DNA from: Clostridium lentum
Lineage (GTDB): Bacteria > Bacillota > Clostridia > Clostridiales > Clostridiaceae
Assembly (NCBI RefSeq): GCF_014287815.1
Contig: NZ_JACOOQ010000019.1
Coordinates: 1-62,462 of the forward strand
Reading direction: 5' to 3'
DNA length: 62,462 nt
Positions 1 to 8,793 of this stretch are shown here, piece after piece. The translations under genes were made by a program, and so were the position numbers. Each line of letters opens with the position of its first letter. Positions within the stretch are counted from its first letter, which is position 1. Below the pieces are notes generated by a model, which saw nothing but the letters and a program-made list of their open reading frames with translations, had not been told where the DNA came from and searched no databases.

Positions 1-64
1 TGTGTTTAAAATTAAATTTATTACCACTAATTACATAATATAAACTGAATAATTTTTCTAAAAA

Positions 65-126
65 ACAAAAAAGAGGTCGTCTACATAAATGATTTAAAAA
101 TCATTTATGAGACGTCCCCTTTTTTC
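65..126 (+). terminator. Rho-independent terminator of an upstream gene
   Basis: A stem of about 16 bp with one bulged A (arms 78-94 and 99-114, loop TAAA) is followed by a T run (120-125). The A-rich left flank (61-72) means it could also work on the minus strand. It belongs to whatever gene lies left of the window and insulates the sigma-28 promoter that follows within a few bases. Confidence 0.8.
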
Positions 127-128
127 TA

Positions 129-155
129 TAAAGAAAATGTATGTATAGTCGATAA
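129..155 (+). promoter_or_regulatory. Sigma-28 (FliA/SigD) promoter for fliB and flagellin
   Basis: TAAA at 129-132, a 15-base spacer and GTCGATAA at 148-155 match the Firmicutes flagellar sigma consensus (TAAA-N15-GCCGATAT) closely. It lies 31 bases before the fliB start. The matching sigma factor, fliA, is encoded at 22202 in this window. Confidence 0.75.
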
Positions 156-186
156 ATTAATTATAATAAATTTGGAGGCGATAAAT

Positions 187-1392
187 ATGAAGGTATTAAA
201 ACCTTTTTATTATGATGATTTTAAATGTATAGCAGGTAATTGTATAGATAATTGTTGTAATTCTGAATGGGAAATAAGTATAGATAAAAGCACGTATAAA
301 AAATATAAAAGGTTAAGAGGACAATGGGGCAATAAAATTAAAAAAAATATTTGCAAAATTAGGAATAACAATAATAATTATTTAAGATATGGAAAAATCA
401 AATTAAAAAATAGTAGATGTTCATTATTAAGTGAAGAAGGATTATGTTCCATACATGCTAATTTAGGTGTGGGATATCTATGCAATACTTGTAAAGTTTA
501 TCCAAGGCAAATAATTAAATATGGAAAAATTTATGAAAGAAATTTATTTATGTCATGTCCTGAAGTAGCTAGATATTTTGTTAGACATAAAGAAAATTTT
601 TATTTTAATATGGGTGAAGAAGAGTTATCAGATTTAGATAAAGATTATATTATTGATAAAAGTTATGATGAAAATCTATATAATCTTCTTTGGGATAGCC
701 GTAGTTTAGCTATGGAAATAATTCAATTTAAAGAAATTGAAATTTGGAAAAGAATTATATTTTTAAAAATGCTTACAGATAAAGTTCAAAGATTAATAGA
801 TGAAGAAAACTATGAAAACTATGAAAAGGTATTAAATGTTTTCAGAAATGAAATAACTAATATTGATCTAATAACTTCTTTAGATAAAATTAAAGTGGTT
901 GAAGAAGTAAAACTTACATTTATTAAAGGTGTGTTAAAAACCAGTATTAAAAAAAGTTTAGATAATTGTAAATATAGAAATTTAATAAAAGAATATAATG
1001 AATTATTTAGAAAAAATAATCATAGAAAAAATGAATTAGAAATGATAATAGAAAAAGAGAAAGAATTTAATATATTCTTACAAAATTATGAAAACATATT
1101 AGAAAATCTATTAATTTATTTAATATATGAATATTTTATACAAGCAGTATATACAAAAAATTTAATTAGAGAAATTAATAATATTGTTTTTAGTTATTCA
1201 ATTATACGAATGTTACTATTAGCAAGATGGAATAAAAATAATAAAAAACTAGAAGAAAATGATTTTGTAGAAATATTTTATGTATTTGCAAGAAATATAG
1301 AGCATAGATATAAATTTTTAGATTCTATATATGATGCAATTAAAAGTGCAGGATATGATAGTATAGCATATACAGCAATATTAGTGCGATAG
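187..1392 (+). CDS. fliB: Flagellin lysine-N-methylase FliB
   Basis: Predicted 401-residue FliB-family protein that methylates surface lysines of flagellin. The N-terminus carries the family's cysteine cluster (C14, C19, C23, C24) and a second cysteine-rich stretch (CSLLSEEGLCSIHA, then CNTCK), thought to bind an Fe-S cluster. The rest is helical, lysine- and asparagine-rich and less conserved. The start is ATG 187, eight bases after GGAGG at 174-178; an in-frame TTG at 172 lies on the ribosome binding site and is unlikely. Flagellin starts 13 bases downstream, so enzyme and probable substrate share one sigma-28 transcript. The family assignment is firm; the target lysines cannot be read from sequence. 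Confidence 0.88.
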   Translation: MKVLKPFYYDDFKCIAGNCIDNCCNSEWEISIDKSTYKKYKRLRGQWGNKIKKNICKIRNNNNNYLRYGKIKLKNSRCSLLSEEGLCSIHANLGVGYLCNTCKVYPRQIIKYGKIYERNLFMSCPEVARYFVRHKENFYFNMGEEELSDLDKDYIIDKSYDENLYNLLWDSRSLAMEIIQFKEIEIWKRIIFLKMLTDKVQRLIDEENYENYEKVLNVFRNEITNIDLITSLDKIKVVEEVKLTFIKGVLKTSIKKSLDNCKYRNLIKEYNELFRKNNHRKNELEMIIEKEKEFNIFLQNYENILENLLIYLIYEYFIQAVYTKNLIREINNIVFSYSIIRMLLLARWNKNNKKLEENDFVEIFYVFARNIEHRYKFLDSIYDAIKSAGYDSIAYTAILVR

Positions 1393-1405
1393 AATGGAGT
1401 AAATT

Positions 1406-2245
1406 ATGAGAATTAATATAAATATGAAGTCCTTAGGGATATATAGTGGATATAAGAAAAATATTATAGCTAATTCTGCTGCCATGGAGAAAATATCCAG
1501 TGGTAAGAAAATTAATTCTGCCAAGGATAATCCTCTTAAAATTGAACAAAGTGAAAATTTTAGGATGCAAATAAGAGCATTGGAAATGGCTAATAAGAAC
1601 TTGCAGGATTCCACATCTATGATTCAAGTTGCAGACACTGCCATGGGCACCATCAGTGAAGCTTTAATTAGAATGAAAGAATTAACAGTGCAAGCTGCCA
1701 ATGAAGTTACTAATGAAGCTGATAGAAAGATTATTCAAGGTGAAATTGATGAATTAACAAGTTATATTAATGACACAGCTAAGAATACAGAGTTCAATGG
1801 TAATAAGCTTTTAGTTAATGGCAATGTAACTGATAATAGTAAACCCGATTATGTGGAAATGCAAATAGGTGCTAATGTAGGTGATAGCATTGGAATTCCA
1901 TTCTTTAATGTATCTAGTGAAACTTTAGGTATTGATAAATTAGATGTGGTTAATGATGCCACAAAAGCTTTAAATTCCATTGATGAAGCTTTAAAAGATG
2001 TAAATGGGTGTAGAGCTAAATATGGAGCAGTGCAAAATAGATTGGAAAATTCCATAGAAATTACTTCTAGTTCATCATATATATATGAAAAATCTAGCAG
2101 TGATATAAATGATGCTGATATTGCACTGGAAATGGCGGAAATTGCAAGAACATCTATATTGATGGAATCAGCCACAGCAATGATGGCTCAAAGCAATAAT
2201 TTCCCTAAGGATATGTTAAATATATTAGCAAATTTAAGAAAATAA
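1406..2245 (+). CDS. Short flagellin (279 aa)
   Basis: Flagellin-family filament protein, secreted through the flagellar export apparatus. The N-terminal D0/D1 helices are recognisable (SSGKKINSAKDNP, then a coiled region with MIQVADTAMGTISEAL and the TEFNGNKLL turn), as is the C-terminal helix (DINDADIALEMAEIARTSIL to AMMAQSNNFPKDML). Only about 60 residues separate the conserved ends, so there is almost no variable D2/D3 domain; the fliC product at 25314 has 605 residues. It follows fliB by 13 bases with RBS GGAG. It could be a minor filament or junction-proximal flagellin. A stem-loop terminator follows directly. Confidence 0.88.
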   Translation: MRININMKSLGIYSGYKKNIIANSAAMEKISSGKKINSAKDNPLKIEQSENFRMQIRALEMANKNLQDSTSMIQVADTAMGTISEALIRMKELTVQAANEVTNEADRKIIQGEIDELTSYINDTAKNTEFNGNKLLVNGNVTDNSKPDYVEMQIGANVGDSIGIPFFNVSSETLGIDKLDVVNDATKALNSIDEALKDVNGCRAKYGAVQNRLENSIEITSSSSYIYEKSSSDINDADIALEMAEIARTSILMESATAMMAQSNNFPKDMLNILANLRK

Positions 2246-2261
2246 TATTTTAAAAAACTTT

Positions 2262-2306
2262 AAAAGAACTAAAATGTGGTTAAAATTCATTTTAGTTCTT
2301 TTTTTA
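2262..2306 (+). terminator. Terminator of fliB-flagellin operon
   Basis: Arms AAAGAACTAAAATG (2263-2276 region) and CATTTTAGTTCTTT (2289-2302) pair over about 13 bp and run into a T tract. It separates the sigma-28 operon from the large flagellar operon. Confidence 0.88.
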
Positions 2307-2492
2307 TTTTTGTTAAGTAAATAGAAGTAGATAATGGAATAAATTTGGAAAAAACTATAAAAATTTTATTTTGAATTTAAAAGTTGAAAATGTTTTTCTG
2401 TTTGAAAATTCAATGTTATTTAATATTATCACAAAAAATAATTTAAAGTTTTATAAATGCTAATAATATATTAAATTATTTTGAAAATCATG

Positions 2493-2521
2493 TAGAAAAC
2501 ATTCATTAAATGTAATATAAT
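2493..2521 (+). promoter_or_regulatory. Candidate sigma-A promoter of the flagellar operon
   Basis: TATAAT at 2516-2521 is a perfect -10; the best -35 at 17-base spacing is TAGAAA (2493-2498), which is weak. The flgB start is 44 bases downstream. The 2307-2565 leader is AT-rich; I see no riboswitch-like aptamer and no good sigma-28 site. Confidence 0.4.
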
Positions 2522-2565
2522 TAAAACTAAAGTTTCGACATTTATAGAGTTTGGAGGGGAATTAA

Positions 2566-2943
2566 TTGTCTAATAGTTTAAATACATATGACTTAATAAA
2601 GCGAGGATTAAATGCCGCTGCTGTAAGAAGTGAAACTATAGCCAATAATATAGCAAATGTTAACACCAGTGGATATAAGGCTTTTAAAGTTGTTTTTGAA
2701 GAAAAATATAAAGATTCTGGTTTTAATATGAAGGCAACCAATGAAAAACATATTCAAAAGGAAAAACCAGGAAGTATCACTACTGTTAGAGACGAAGAGA
2801 CAAGCATGAATGAAAATGGAAACAATGTTAACTTAGATTTAGAAAAGGTAAATCAAGCAGCAAATACTTTAATGTATCAAGCATTAACATCACGTGCCAG
2901 TGGAAAGTTAGCATCAATGAAAACTGTGATTGGAGGAAATTAA
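2566..2943 (+). CDS. flgB: Flagellar basal-body rod protein FlgB
   Basis: Proximal rod component of the basal body (125 aa), exported by the flagellar type III system. The rod/hook N-terminal signature is present (ALL-type helix, then [17 protein letters not shown] at about residues 24-39), followed by the FlgB-type C-terminal helix ([20 protein letters not shown]). The start is TTG 2566 after GGAGGGG, giving a normal family length. It opens the long flagellar operon and is followed by flgC at one base. Confidence 0.93.
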   Translation: MSNSLNTYDLIKRGLNAAAVRSETIANNIANVNTSGYKAFKVVFEEKYKDSGFNMKATNEKHIQKEKPGSITTVRDEETSMNENGNNVNLDLEKVNQAANTLMYQALTSRASGKLASMKTVIGGN

Positions 2944-2944
2944 A

Positions 2945-3349
2945 ATGGGAATGTTTGATTCAATGAGAATTAGCGCCAGTGGATTATCAGCAGAAAGATT
3001 AAGAATGGATACCATAAGCTCTAATGTGGCAAATGCTCAAACAACAAGAACAGAAAATGGTGGACCATATGTGAGAAAGGTAGCTGTTTTTAAGGAAGCA
3101 TTAGATGAAGCAGGAAGATGCAAAGGTATATCAGCAGTGGGAATAGTAAATGATGAATCAGAGCTGGAAAGGGTGTACGATCCTACTCATGTGGACGCTG
3201 ATGAAGACGGATATGTAACTATGCCTAATGTGAACATATTAAATGAAATGGCAGATATGATAGTTGCTACTAGAACATATGAAGCTAATGCTGATGCATT
3301 AAGTGCATCTAAATCAATGTTTACTACAGCATTATCTATAGGAAAATAG
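2945..3349 (+). CDS. flgC: Flagellar basal-body rod protein FlgC
   Basis: Proximal rod protein of 134 residues. N-terminal rod motif ([28 protein letters not shown]) and the C-terminal helix [26 protein letters not shown] are typical of FlgC. ATG 2945 is chosen because GGAGG at 2932-2936 sits at ideal spacing and the usual GMFDSM start follows; longer readings begin inside flgB. One base separates it from the flgB stop, so the two are probably translationally coupled. Confidence 0.93.
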   Translation: MGMFDSMRISASGLSAERLRMDTISSNVANAQTTRTENGGPYVRKVAVFKEALDEAGRCKGISAVGIVNDESELERVYDPTHVDADEDGYVTMPNVNILNEMADMIVATRTYEANADALSASKSMFTTALSIGK

Positions 3350-3362
3350 GAGGATATAACAA

Positions 3363-3653
3363 ATGAAGATAGACAATTTTACACCCAGTGAAAAAATATT
3401 TGAAAAAAGAATAGCAATAGAAGATGAAAATAAGGATGGATTTGGACAAGTATTTAAAAGTGCATTACAAGCGGTCAATGATAAACAAGTTTATTCTGAT
3501 GAAATGACAAATAAACTTGTTTTAGGTGAAGATGTGGAAATTCATGAGGTAATGCTGGCGGCAGAAGAAGCTTCATTGGCATTACAAACAGCAGTGCAAG
3601 TTAGAAATAAATTAACAGAAGCAATTAAAGAATTAACAAATTTACAAATATAG
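3363..3653 (+). CDS. fliE: Flagellar hook-basal body protein FliE
   Basis: Small (96 aa) adapter thought to link the MS ring to the proximal rod and needed early for export. The C-terminal half contains the family signature GEDVEIHEVMLAAEEASLAL followed by a helix of alternating hydrophobics (VQVRNKLTEAIKELT). It starts at ATG 3363 after GGAGG and lies between flgC and fliF, the standard Firmicutes order. Confidence 0.92.
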   Translation: MKIDNFTPSEKIFEKRIAIEDENKDGFGQVFKSALQAVNDKQVYSDEMTNKLVLGEDVEIHEVMLAAEEASLALQTAVQVRNKLTEAIKELTNLQI

Positions 3654-3669
3654 TTAGGAGTGCTTAAGC

Positions 3670-5250
3670 ATGGACAAGTTTTTAGAAGTTTTTAAAAAGC
3701 TTTTAGAAAAATTTAAAAATTTAAGCAAAGGTGTAAAGATAGCATCGATTATATCTGCTATAACACTTATCATAGCTATTTCATCATTGTTTTTTTATCA
3801 ATCTTCCAATAAATATTCTGTTTTATTTTCAGGTTTAGACTCAGCAGATTCAAAAACAGTTTTAAGTGCATTGGAGGAGCAAGGTGTAAATTTTAAAGTT
3901 GAAGGTGATTCAATTTTAGTAGATAAATCTGTAGTAGATAAGCTTAGATTACAATTAGCTTCTAATTTAACTATGGGGAGTACAGGCTATGAACTAATGG
4001 ACTCAGGAAGCTCTTTTGGTATGACTGAAGAAGAATTTCAAATTAAAAAGCTTAGAATGCAACAAGGTGAATTAGAAAAAACCATAAAGAGTTTTGAACA
4101 AATAAGTGATGCAAGAGTACATATTACTCTTCCTACAAATTCGGTATTTGCCGATGAAAAAGAACCAGGAAGTGCAGCAGTATATGTTAAGTTAGTAGCA
4201 GGAAAAACTTTATCACAAGAGCAAGTTAAATCAATAGTGGCTTTAGTTTCAGGAAGTACAGCCATATCTAAGGATAATATTCAAGTAATGGATAGCAATA
4301 TGAATCTTTTATCAGAAGATTCAAGCTTTAAATTAGATGAAAATAGTGATCAAAATGTAACTTCTACTTCCATTGCAACTCAATTAGAGTTAGAAAAGAA
4401 GTATGAAGCTCAATTACAAAAATCAATTTTAGAACTTTTAACACCGGTATTAGGAAATGGAAAAGTTAAAGTAATGGTAAGTGCTGATTTAGATTTTGAT
4501 TCAACAAAGGTTACAGAAACAGTGGTGGATCCTAATAAAGTAATAATCAGTCAAAAGACTTCAAAAAGTGAGAATAATTCATCAGAAGGTAATGATAATG
4601 CAAGTGGTAGCGGAAGTGTAATTGATGAAAATATGGGAAATACAATAGTTACCAATGATAAAAACACAAAGAGTACAACTGAAGAACAAACAACTAATTA
4701 TGAAGTTGGAAAAACTGAAACAATAAAAATTAAAGCTCCAGGTGAAGTTAAATCATTAAGTGCATCAGTAATAGTTGATGGAGAAATTAATGATGCATTA
4801 AGAACTGCCATTGAACAATCTGTGTCAGCAGCAGTAGGGTTAAATGCTGAAAGAGGAGATAGAGTTAGTGTAGCAGGAATTACATTTAACACTAAAGATA
4901 CAGGAAATATTACTGATCCATTTGCAGAGCCAGAAGCAAATAATAACAATATGATTTATATGATTATTGCAGGAGTAGTAGGTGCTATTTTATTAATAGT
5001 ATTTATTGTGTTAAGAAGTAAAAAGAAAAAGACTAATAAAGAAGTAGTTACAGAAGAAGAAGGAAATCTACTGGATATAGTTATAGAAGATAAGATTTCA
5101 AAAGTAGAGGAAGAAGAATTAAAACCTATAGAGTTTGAAGTTCCAAATCAAAATATACATATTGAAAATGAAATTAAGAAATATGCAGCAGAAAAGCCAC
5201 AACAGGTAGCTGATATAGTTAAATCTTGGTTAGTAGAAAGTGAGAGATAG
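3670..5250 (+). CDS. fliF: Flagellar MS-ring protein FliF
   Basis: Membrane ring protein of 526 residues, the platform for rod and export gate assembly. Two transmembrane helices bracket the periplasmic-side domain: about residues 24-44 and about 427-449 (MIYMIIAGVVGAILLIVFIV). Ring-building motifs include KYSVLFSGLDSADSKTVLSAL and the segment ISDARVHITLP. Ser, Asn and Thr-rich residues (about 290-345) form the variable collar loop. The acidic C-terminal tail (VADIVKSWLVESER) is the FliG-binding peptide. fliG begins four bases after its stop, which fits their direct partnership. Confidence 0.95.
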   Translation: MDKFLEVFKKLLEKFKNLSKGVKIASIISAITLIIAISSLFFYQSSNKYSVLFSGLDSADSKTVLSALEEQGVNFKVEGDSILVDKSVVDKLRLQLASNLTMGSTGYELMDSGSSFGMTEEEFQIKKLRMQQGELEKTIKSFEQISDARVHITLPTNSVFADEKEPGSAAVYVKLVAGKTLSQEQVKSIVALVSGSTAISKDNIQVMDSNMNLLSEDSSFKLDENSDQNVTSTSIATQLELEKKYEAQLQKSILELLTPVLGNGKVKVMVSADLDFDSTKVTETVVDPNKVIISQKTSKSENNSSEGNDNASGSGSVIDENMGNTIVTNDKNTKSTTEEQTTNYEVGKTETIKIKAPGEVKSLSASVIVDGEINDALRTAIEQSVSAAVGLNAERGDRVSVAGITFNTKDTGNITDPFAEPEANNNNMIYMIIAGVVGAILLIVFIVLRSKKKKTNKEVVTEEEGNLLDIVIEDKISKVEEEELKPIEFEVPNQNIHIENEIKKYAAEKPQQVADIVKSWLVESER

Positions 5251-5254
5251 ATAA

Positions 5255-6265
5255 ATGGCGAAAAAACAATTAACAGGTATTCAAAAGTCAGCTCTATTAT
5301 TTATTACTTTAGGGCCAGAAGCATCAGCAGATATTTTAAAAAGATTACCTGAAAATGAAATACAAAAGATAACTTATGAAATAGCAAATATTTCAACTGT
5401 TACATCAGAGCAAAGACATAGCATATTACAAGAGTTTTTAGAAATGAATAAGGCTAAAGATTATCTTTTAGAAGGTGGACTTGACTATGCTAAAGAATTA
5501 CTATCTAAAGCTTTAGGACCACAAAGAGCAGGGGAAATATTAAACAAGGTAGCAGAAGCATCACAACTTAATAGACCTTTTGCCATAGCAAGAAAGGCAG
5601 ATGCTCAGCAAATACTTAATATCATTAATTATGAACATCCTCAAACCATTGCATTAATACTTTGCTATTTACAAGTGGAAAAGGCAGCTCAGATAATTGC
5701 TGAGCTACCTGAGGAAATTCAAAGTGAAGTAGCTTTAAGAATAGCTACTATGAATACTACATCACCAGATGTTATTAGAGAAATAGAAAAAGTATTAGAT
5801 GATAAGTTATCTACTATTGTTAAAACTGAAACTACAGTATTAGGTGGAATAGATACTTTAGTAGGTATATTAAATCAAGTTGATAGAACAACTGAAAAGA
5901 ATATAACTGAAAGCTTACAAGAACAAGATTATGAGCTTGCAGAGAAAATCAAAAGCTGTATGTTTGTATTTGAAGATATTCTTACTCTTGATGATGTGGC
6001 AATTCAAAGAATTCTTAGAGATGTTGAAACTAAAGAGCTTGCTCTTGCTCTTAAGGGAGCTTCAGAAGAAGTGGCAAATGTTATTTATAAAAATCAATCT
6101 AAGAGAGCAGCAGCTTCATTAAAAGAGGATATTGAATACTTAGGACCAGTAAGATTAACTGATGTTGAAAAAGCACAACAACAAATTGTAGCTATTATTA
6201 GAAGATTAGAAGATGCACAAGAAATAATTATTTCAAGAGGTGGAGAAGATGCACTCATCATGTAA
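5255..6265 (+). CDS. fliG: Flagellar motor switch protein FliG
   Basis: Rotor protein of 336 residues that contacts FliF at its N-terminus and the MotA stator at its C-terminus. The middle-domain motif EHPQTIALILCYL (EHPQT at about residues 126-130) and the C-terminal charged torque helix region (DDVAIQRILRDVETKELALAL) are intact. It is the only C-ring gene in the window: fliM and fliN/fliY are not found. It overlaps the start of fliH by 17 bases. Confidence 0.95.
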   Translation: MAKKQLTGIQKSALLFITLGPEASADILKRLPENEIQKITYEIANISTVTSEQRHSILQEFLEMNKAKDYLLEGGLDYAKELLSKALGPQRAGEILNKVAEASQLNRPFAIARKADAQQILNIINYEHPQTIALILCYLQVEKAAQIIAELPEEIQSEVALRIATMNTTSPDVIREIEKVLDDKLSTIVKTETTVLGGIDTLVGILNQVDRTTEKNITESLQEQDYELAEKIKSCMFVFEDILTLDDVAIQRILRDVETKELALALKGASEEVANVIYKNQSKRAAASLKEDIEYLGPVRLTDVEKAQQQIVAIIRRLEDAQEIIISRGGEDALIM

Positions 6266-7010
6266 TCTTATAAAATCTAGTAATACATCTGTTAAAGGTG
6301 ATATTAAAATAGTAACAGAATGTGTTGTTACTGAAGAAGAACAACATTTTCAAGAAATTGAAAATAGTCAAATTAAAAGCTATGAAGCCATTGGGGCAAG
6401 TATATTAGATAAGGCAAGAAAAGATTCTGATAATATTATTATGGAAGCTTTTCAATATTCAAAAAATATTGAAAAAGAAGCTTATGAAAAAGGATATGCT
6501 CAAGGTGTAAATAATGGATATGAAGATGGCAATAAACAGGGATATGCAGAATCAAAGGAAGAAGCTAAAAGTATTATAGAAGATGCTGTAAAAAAAGCTA
6601 GAGAAATTTTATTAAGTGCTGAAAAGCAAGTGGAAGATTATAAAATAAAAAAAGAGAAGGAAATAGTGAAACTTTCATTGGAAATGGCAAAGATTATAAC
6701 AAATAAAAATTTTGAAAATGATGAAAGTGTTATAAGCTTAATTAATCCTGTACTGGAGCAATTTAGAGGTGAAGAAAATATAGTTATAAAATGTAATGGA
6801 AACTATATTGTGGCCATTGAGTCTAAAGTTAATGAATGGAAAAAGTCATATGCTATTTCTGGGGAAATACTAGTTCTTGAAGATCCATTAATGGAACTTG
6901 GAAATGCAGTTTTGGAAAAAAGTACAGGTAAAGTTGTAGTTGGTTTAGATGTTAGCTTAGAAAAATTAGAAGAATCTATAAAGGAATTTTGTGGTGAAGA
7001 AGATGCTTAA
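6249..7010 (+). CDS. fliH: Flagellar assembly protein FliH
   Basis: Predicted 253-residue stator of the export ATPase, binding FliI at the cytoplasmic face. It has a long charged coiled-coil-like central section with a glycine-repeat stretch (EKGYAQGVNNGYEDGNKQGYAESKEEA, GxxxG spacing) typical of FliH, then a compact C-terminal domain similar to V-ATPase E subunits. ATG 6249 is preferred: AGAGGTG six bases upstream is the better SD. An in-frame GTG at 6240 would add three residues. It overlaps fliG by 17 and fliI by 8 bases. Confidence 0.85.
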   Translation: MHSSCNLIKSSNTSVKGDIKIVTECVVTEEEQHFQEIENSQIKSYEAIGASILDKARKDSDNIIMEAFQYSKNIEKEAYEKGYAQGVNNGYEDGNKQGYAESKEEAKSIIEDAVKKAREILLSAEKQVEDYKIKKEKEIVKLSLEMAKIITNKNFENDESVISLINPVLEQFRGEENIVIKCNGNYIVAIESKVNEWKKSYAISGEILVLEDPLMELGNAVLEKSTGKVVVGLDVSLEKLEESIKEFCGEEDA

Positions 7011-8310
7011 TATAGATTTTAATTTAATTAGGAAAAGAGTTAATGAAATAGATACTACTTACTGTGAAGGTATAGTAAGTGAAGTTATAGGTCTTACCAT
7101 TGAAGTGCAGGGAATAAAAGCTTTTGTTGGGGAAGTTTGCACTATATATAATGTTTATAATAATCCTGTAAGTTGTGAAGTGGTAGGGTTTAAAAATAAC
7201 AAAGTCATATTAATGCCTTTAGGTGAACTTGTAGGTATATCTCCAGGATGTATAGTTGTTCCTGAAAGAAGGCCTCTTGAAGTACAGTGTTCTGATGATT
7301 TAATGGGAATGGTATTAGATGGTTTAGGTAAACCAATATATGGTGGAGAACTTTTAACTGGAACACCATATCCTTTAGAAAATCAACCACCAGATCCATT
7401 AAAAAGAAAAAGAATAAAGGATATACTACCTACAGGGGTAAGAGCCATTGATGGTTTTTTAACTTGTGGTGATGGACAAAGAATAGGTATTTTTGCAGGT
7501 TCAGGAGTAGGTAAGAGTACAACACTAGGAATGATTGCAAGAGAAGCAGAGGCAGATGTTAATGTTATATGTCTAATTGGAGAAAGAGGCCGTGAGGTTC
7601 TTGAGTTTATTGAAAAAGACTTGGGACCGGAAGGGATGAAAAAATCAGTGGTAGTTTGTGCTACTTCTGATAAATCAGCCTTAGAAAGAGTTAAAGGTGC
7701 ATTAACAGCCACTGCCATAGCAGAATATTTTAGAGATAAAGGTAAGAAAGTTATTCTTATGATGGATTCTGTAACAAGATTTGCCATGGCGCAAAGAGAA
7801 ATTGGACTTGCCATTGGAGAGCCACCAGCACAAAAGGGGTATACACCGTCAGTTTTTGCTAAGTTACCAAAGCTTTTAGAAAGAGCTGGTACATCAGATG
7901 TTGGTTCCATAACAGGTTTTTATACGGTGCTAGTTGATGGTGATGACTTTAATGAGCCTATTGCAGATACAGTAAGAGGTATACTTGATGGTCATATAGT
8001 TCTGTCAAGAGCATTGGCTCACAAGAATCATTACCCAGCCATTGATGTATTAAATAGCGTAAGTAGATTAATGTCTCAAATAGCTGATGATAAGCATAAA
8101 GCAGTATCATCACAAGCAAGAGATTTACTTGCTACTTATAAGGAATCAGAAGACCTTATAAATTTAGGAGCGTATGTTAAGGGCTCCAGTAAAAAGATAG
8201 ATTTGGCTATTCAATTTAATGATAGTATTAATGCTTATTTAAAGCAAGGAATTGATGAAAAAACAACTTTTGCAGATAATTTAAATAATTTATTTGCTAT
8301 ATTTGGATGA
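7003..8310 (+). CDS. fliI: Flagellum-specific ATP synthase FliI
   Basis: Hexameric export ATPase (435 aa) homologous to F1-beta that unfolds export cargo. Walker A GSGVGKST lies at residues 166-173; the following GERGREV, the Walker B stretch VILMMDSVTRFA and the conserved GYTPSVFAKLPKLLERAG loop are all present. ATG 7003 overlaps the fliH end by eight bases and has GGTGAAG as SD; an in-frame GTG at 6991 is less likely. The fliH-fliI-fliJ order is the usual export-ATPase module. Confidence 0.96.
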   Translation: MLNIDFNLIRKRVNEIDTTYCEGIVSEVIGLTIEVQGIKAFVGEVCTIYNVYNNPVSCEVVGFKNNKVILMPLGELVGISPGCIVVPERRPLEVQCSDDLMGMVLDGLGKPIYGGELLTGTPYPLENQPPDPLKRKRIKDILPTGVRAIDGFLTCGDGQRIGIFAGSGVGKSTTLGMIAREAEADVNVICLIGERGREVLEFIEKDLGPEGMKKSVVVCATSDKSALERVKGALTATAIAEYFRDKGKKVILMMDSVTRFAMAQREIGLAIGEPPAQKGYTPSVFAKLPKLLERAGTSDVGSITGFYTVLVDGDDFNEPIADTVRGILDGHIVLSRALAHKNHYPAIDVLNSVSRLMSQIADDKHKAVSSQARDLLATYKESEDLINLGAYVKGSSKKIDLAIQFNDSINAYLKQGIDEKTTFADNLNNLFAIFG

Positions 8311-8331
8311 TAATTTTAGGAGAGATTAATT

Positions 8332-8793
8332 TTGGCAAATGGATTTAAATTTTCTCTTGAGAAATTGTTAGAAATGAGAAAAACAAGAGAAGAAGAAGGT
8401 AAGAAGCTTTTTAATAATAGTCAGCAGGAACTGCAAAAGTCCATTAATAAGTTAAATGATCTTAATGATAAGTATAAACAATATAATGGAATTGCAGCAG
8501 GAGAAACTGTTATATATCAAAAATTAAAGAAAAATTATTTAATAGCTTTAAATAAAGGTATTGAACAAACTGAAATAGAAATAGAGAAAAAACAAAAAGA
8601 AGTAGATTATAGAAGAGAGCAATTAAAGGTTAGGCAAATTGAAAGAAAAACTGTAGATATATTAAGAGAAAAGAGATTTAATCAGTTTATGGTAGATGAA
8701 AAAAGAAAAGAAGAAATAGCCAATGATGAATTTGCACTATATGCCCATATGAGAAAGATTGGAAAGGAGGTGAAAGAACATGGATTTAGGTAA
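8332..8793 (+). CDS. fliJ: Flagellar export protein FliJ
   Basis: A 153-residue, almost wholly helical, charged coiled-coil protein: FliJ-like central stalk of the export ATPase that also handles chaperones. N-terminal FKFSLEKLLEMRKTREEEGKK matches the usual FliJ start. TTG 8332 is used, after AGGAGAG at 8318-8324. Assignment rests on coiled-coil character plus its position between fliI and fliK. It overlaps fliK by 14 bases, and the fliK RBS AAGGAGGTGA lies inside its end. Confidence 0.87.
   Translation: MANGFKFSLEKLLEMRKTREEEGKKLFNNSQQELQKSINKLNDLNDKYKQYNGIAAGETVIYQKLKKNYLIALNKGIEQTEIEIEKKQKEVDYRREQLKVRQIERKTVDILREKRFNQFMVDEKRKEEIANDEFALYAHMRKIGKEVKEHGFR

Noticed and set aside
2515..2541. 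Sigma-28 promoter before flgB (TTCGACAT at 2534-2541)
   Set aside because: The -10-like octamer is present, but there is no TAAA-type -35 at 14-16 bases (the bases there are ATAT).
2307..2565. c-di-GMP riboswitch before flgB, as in Clostridioides difficile
   Set aside because: The leader is almost all A and T and lacks the conserved GEMM-I or GEMM-II aptamer segments.
7383..7910. Antisense ORF of 175 codons inside fliI
   Set aside because: It lies opposite a highly conserved gene, has no RBS and resembles no protein.
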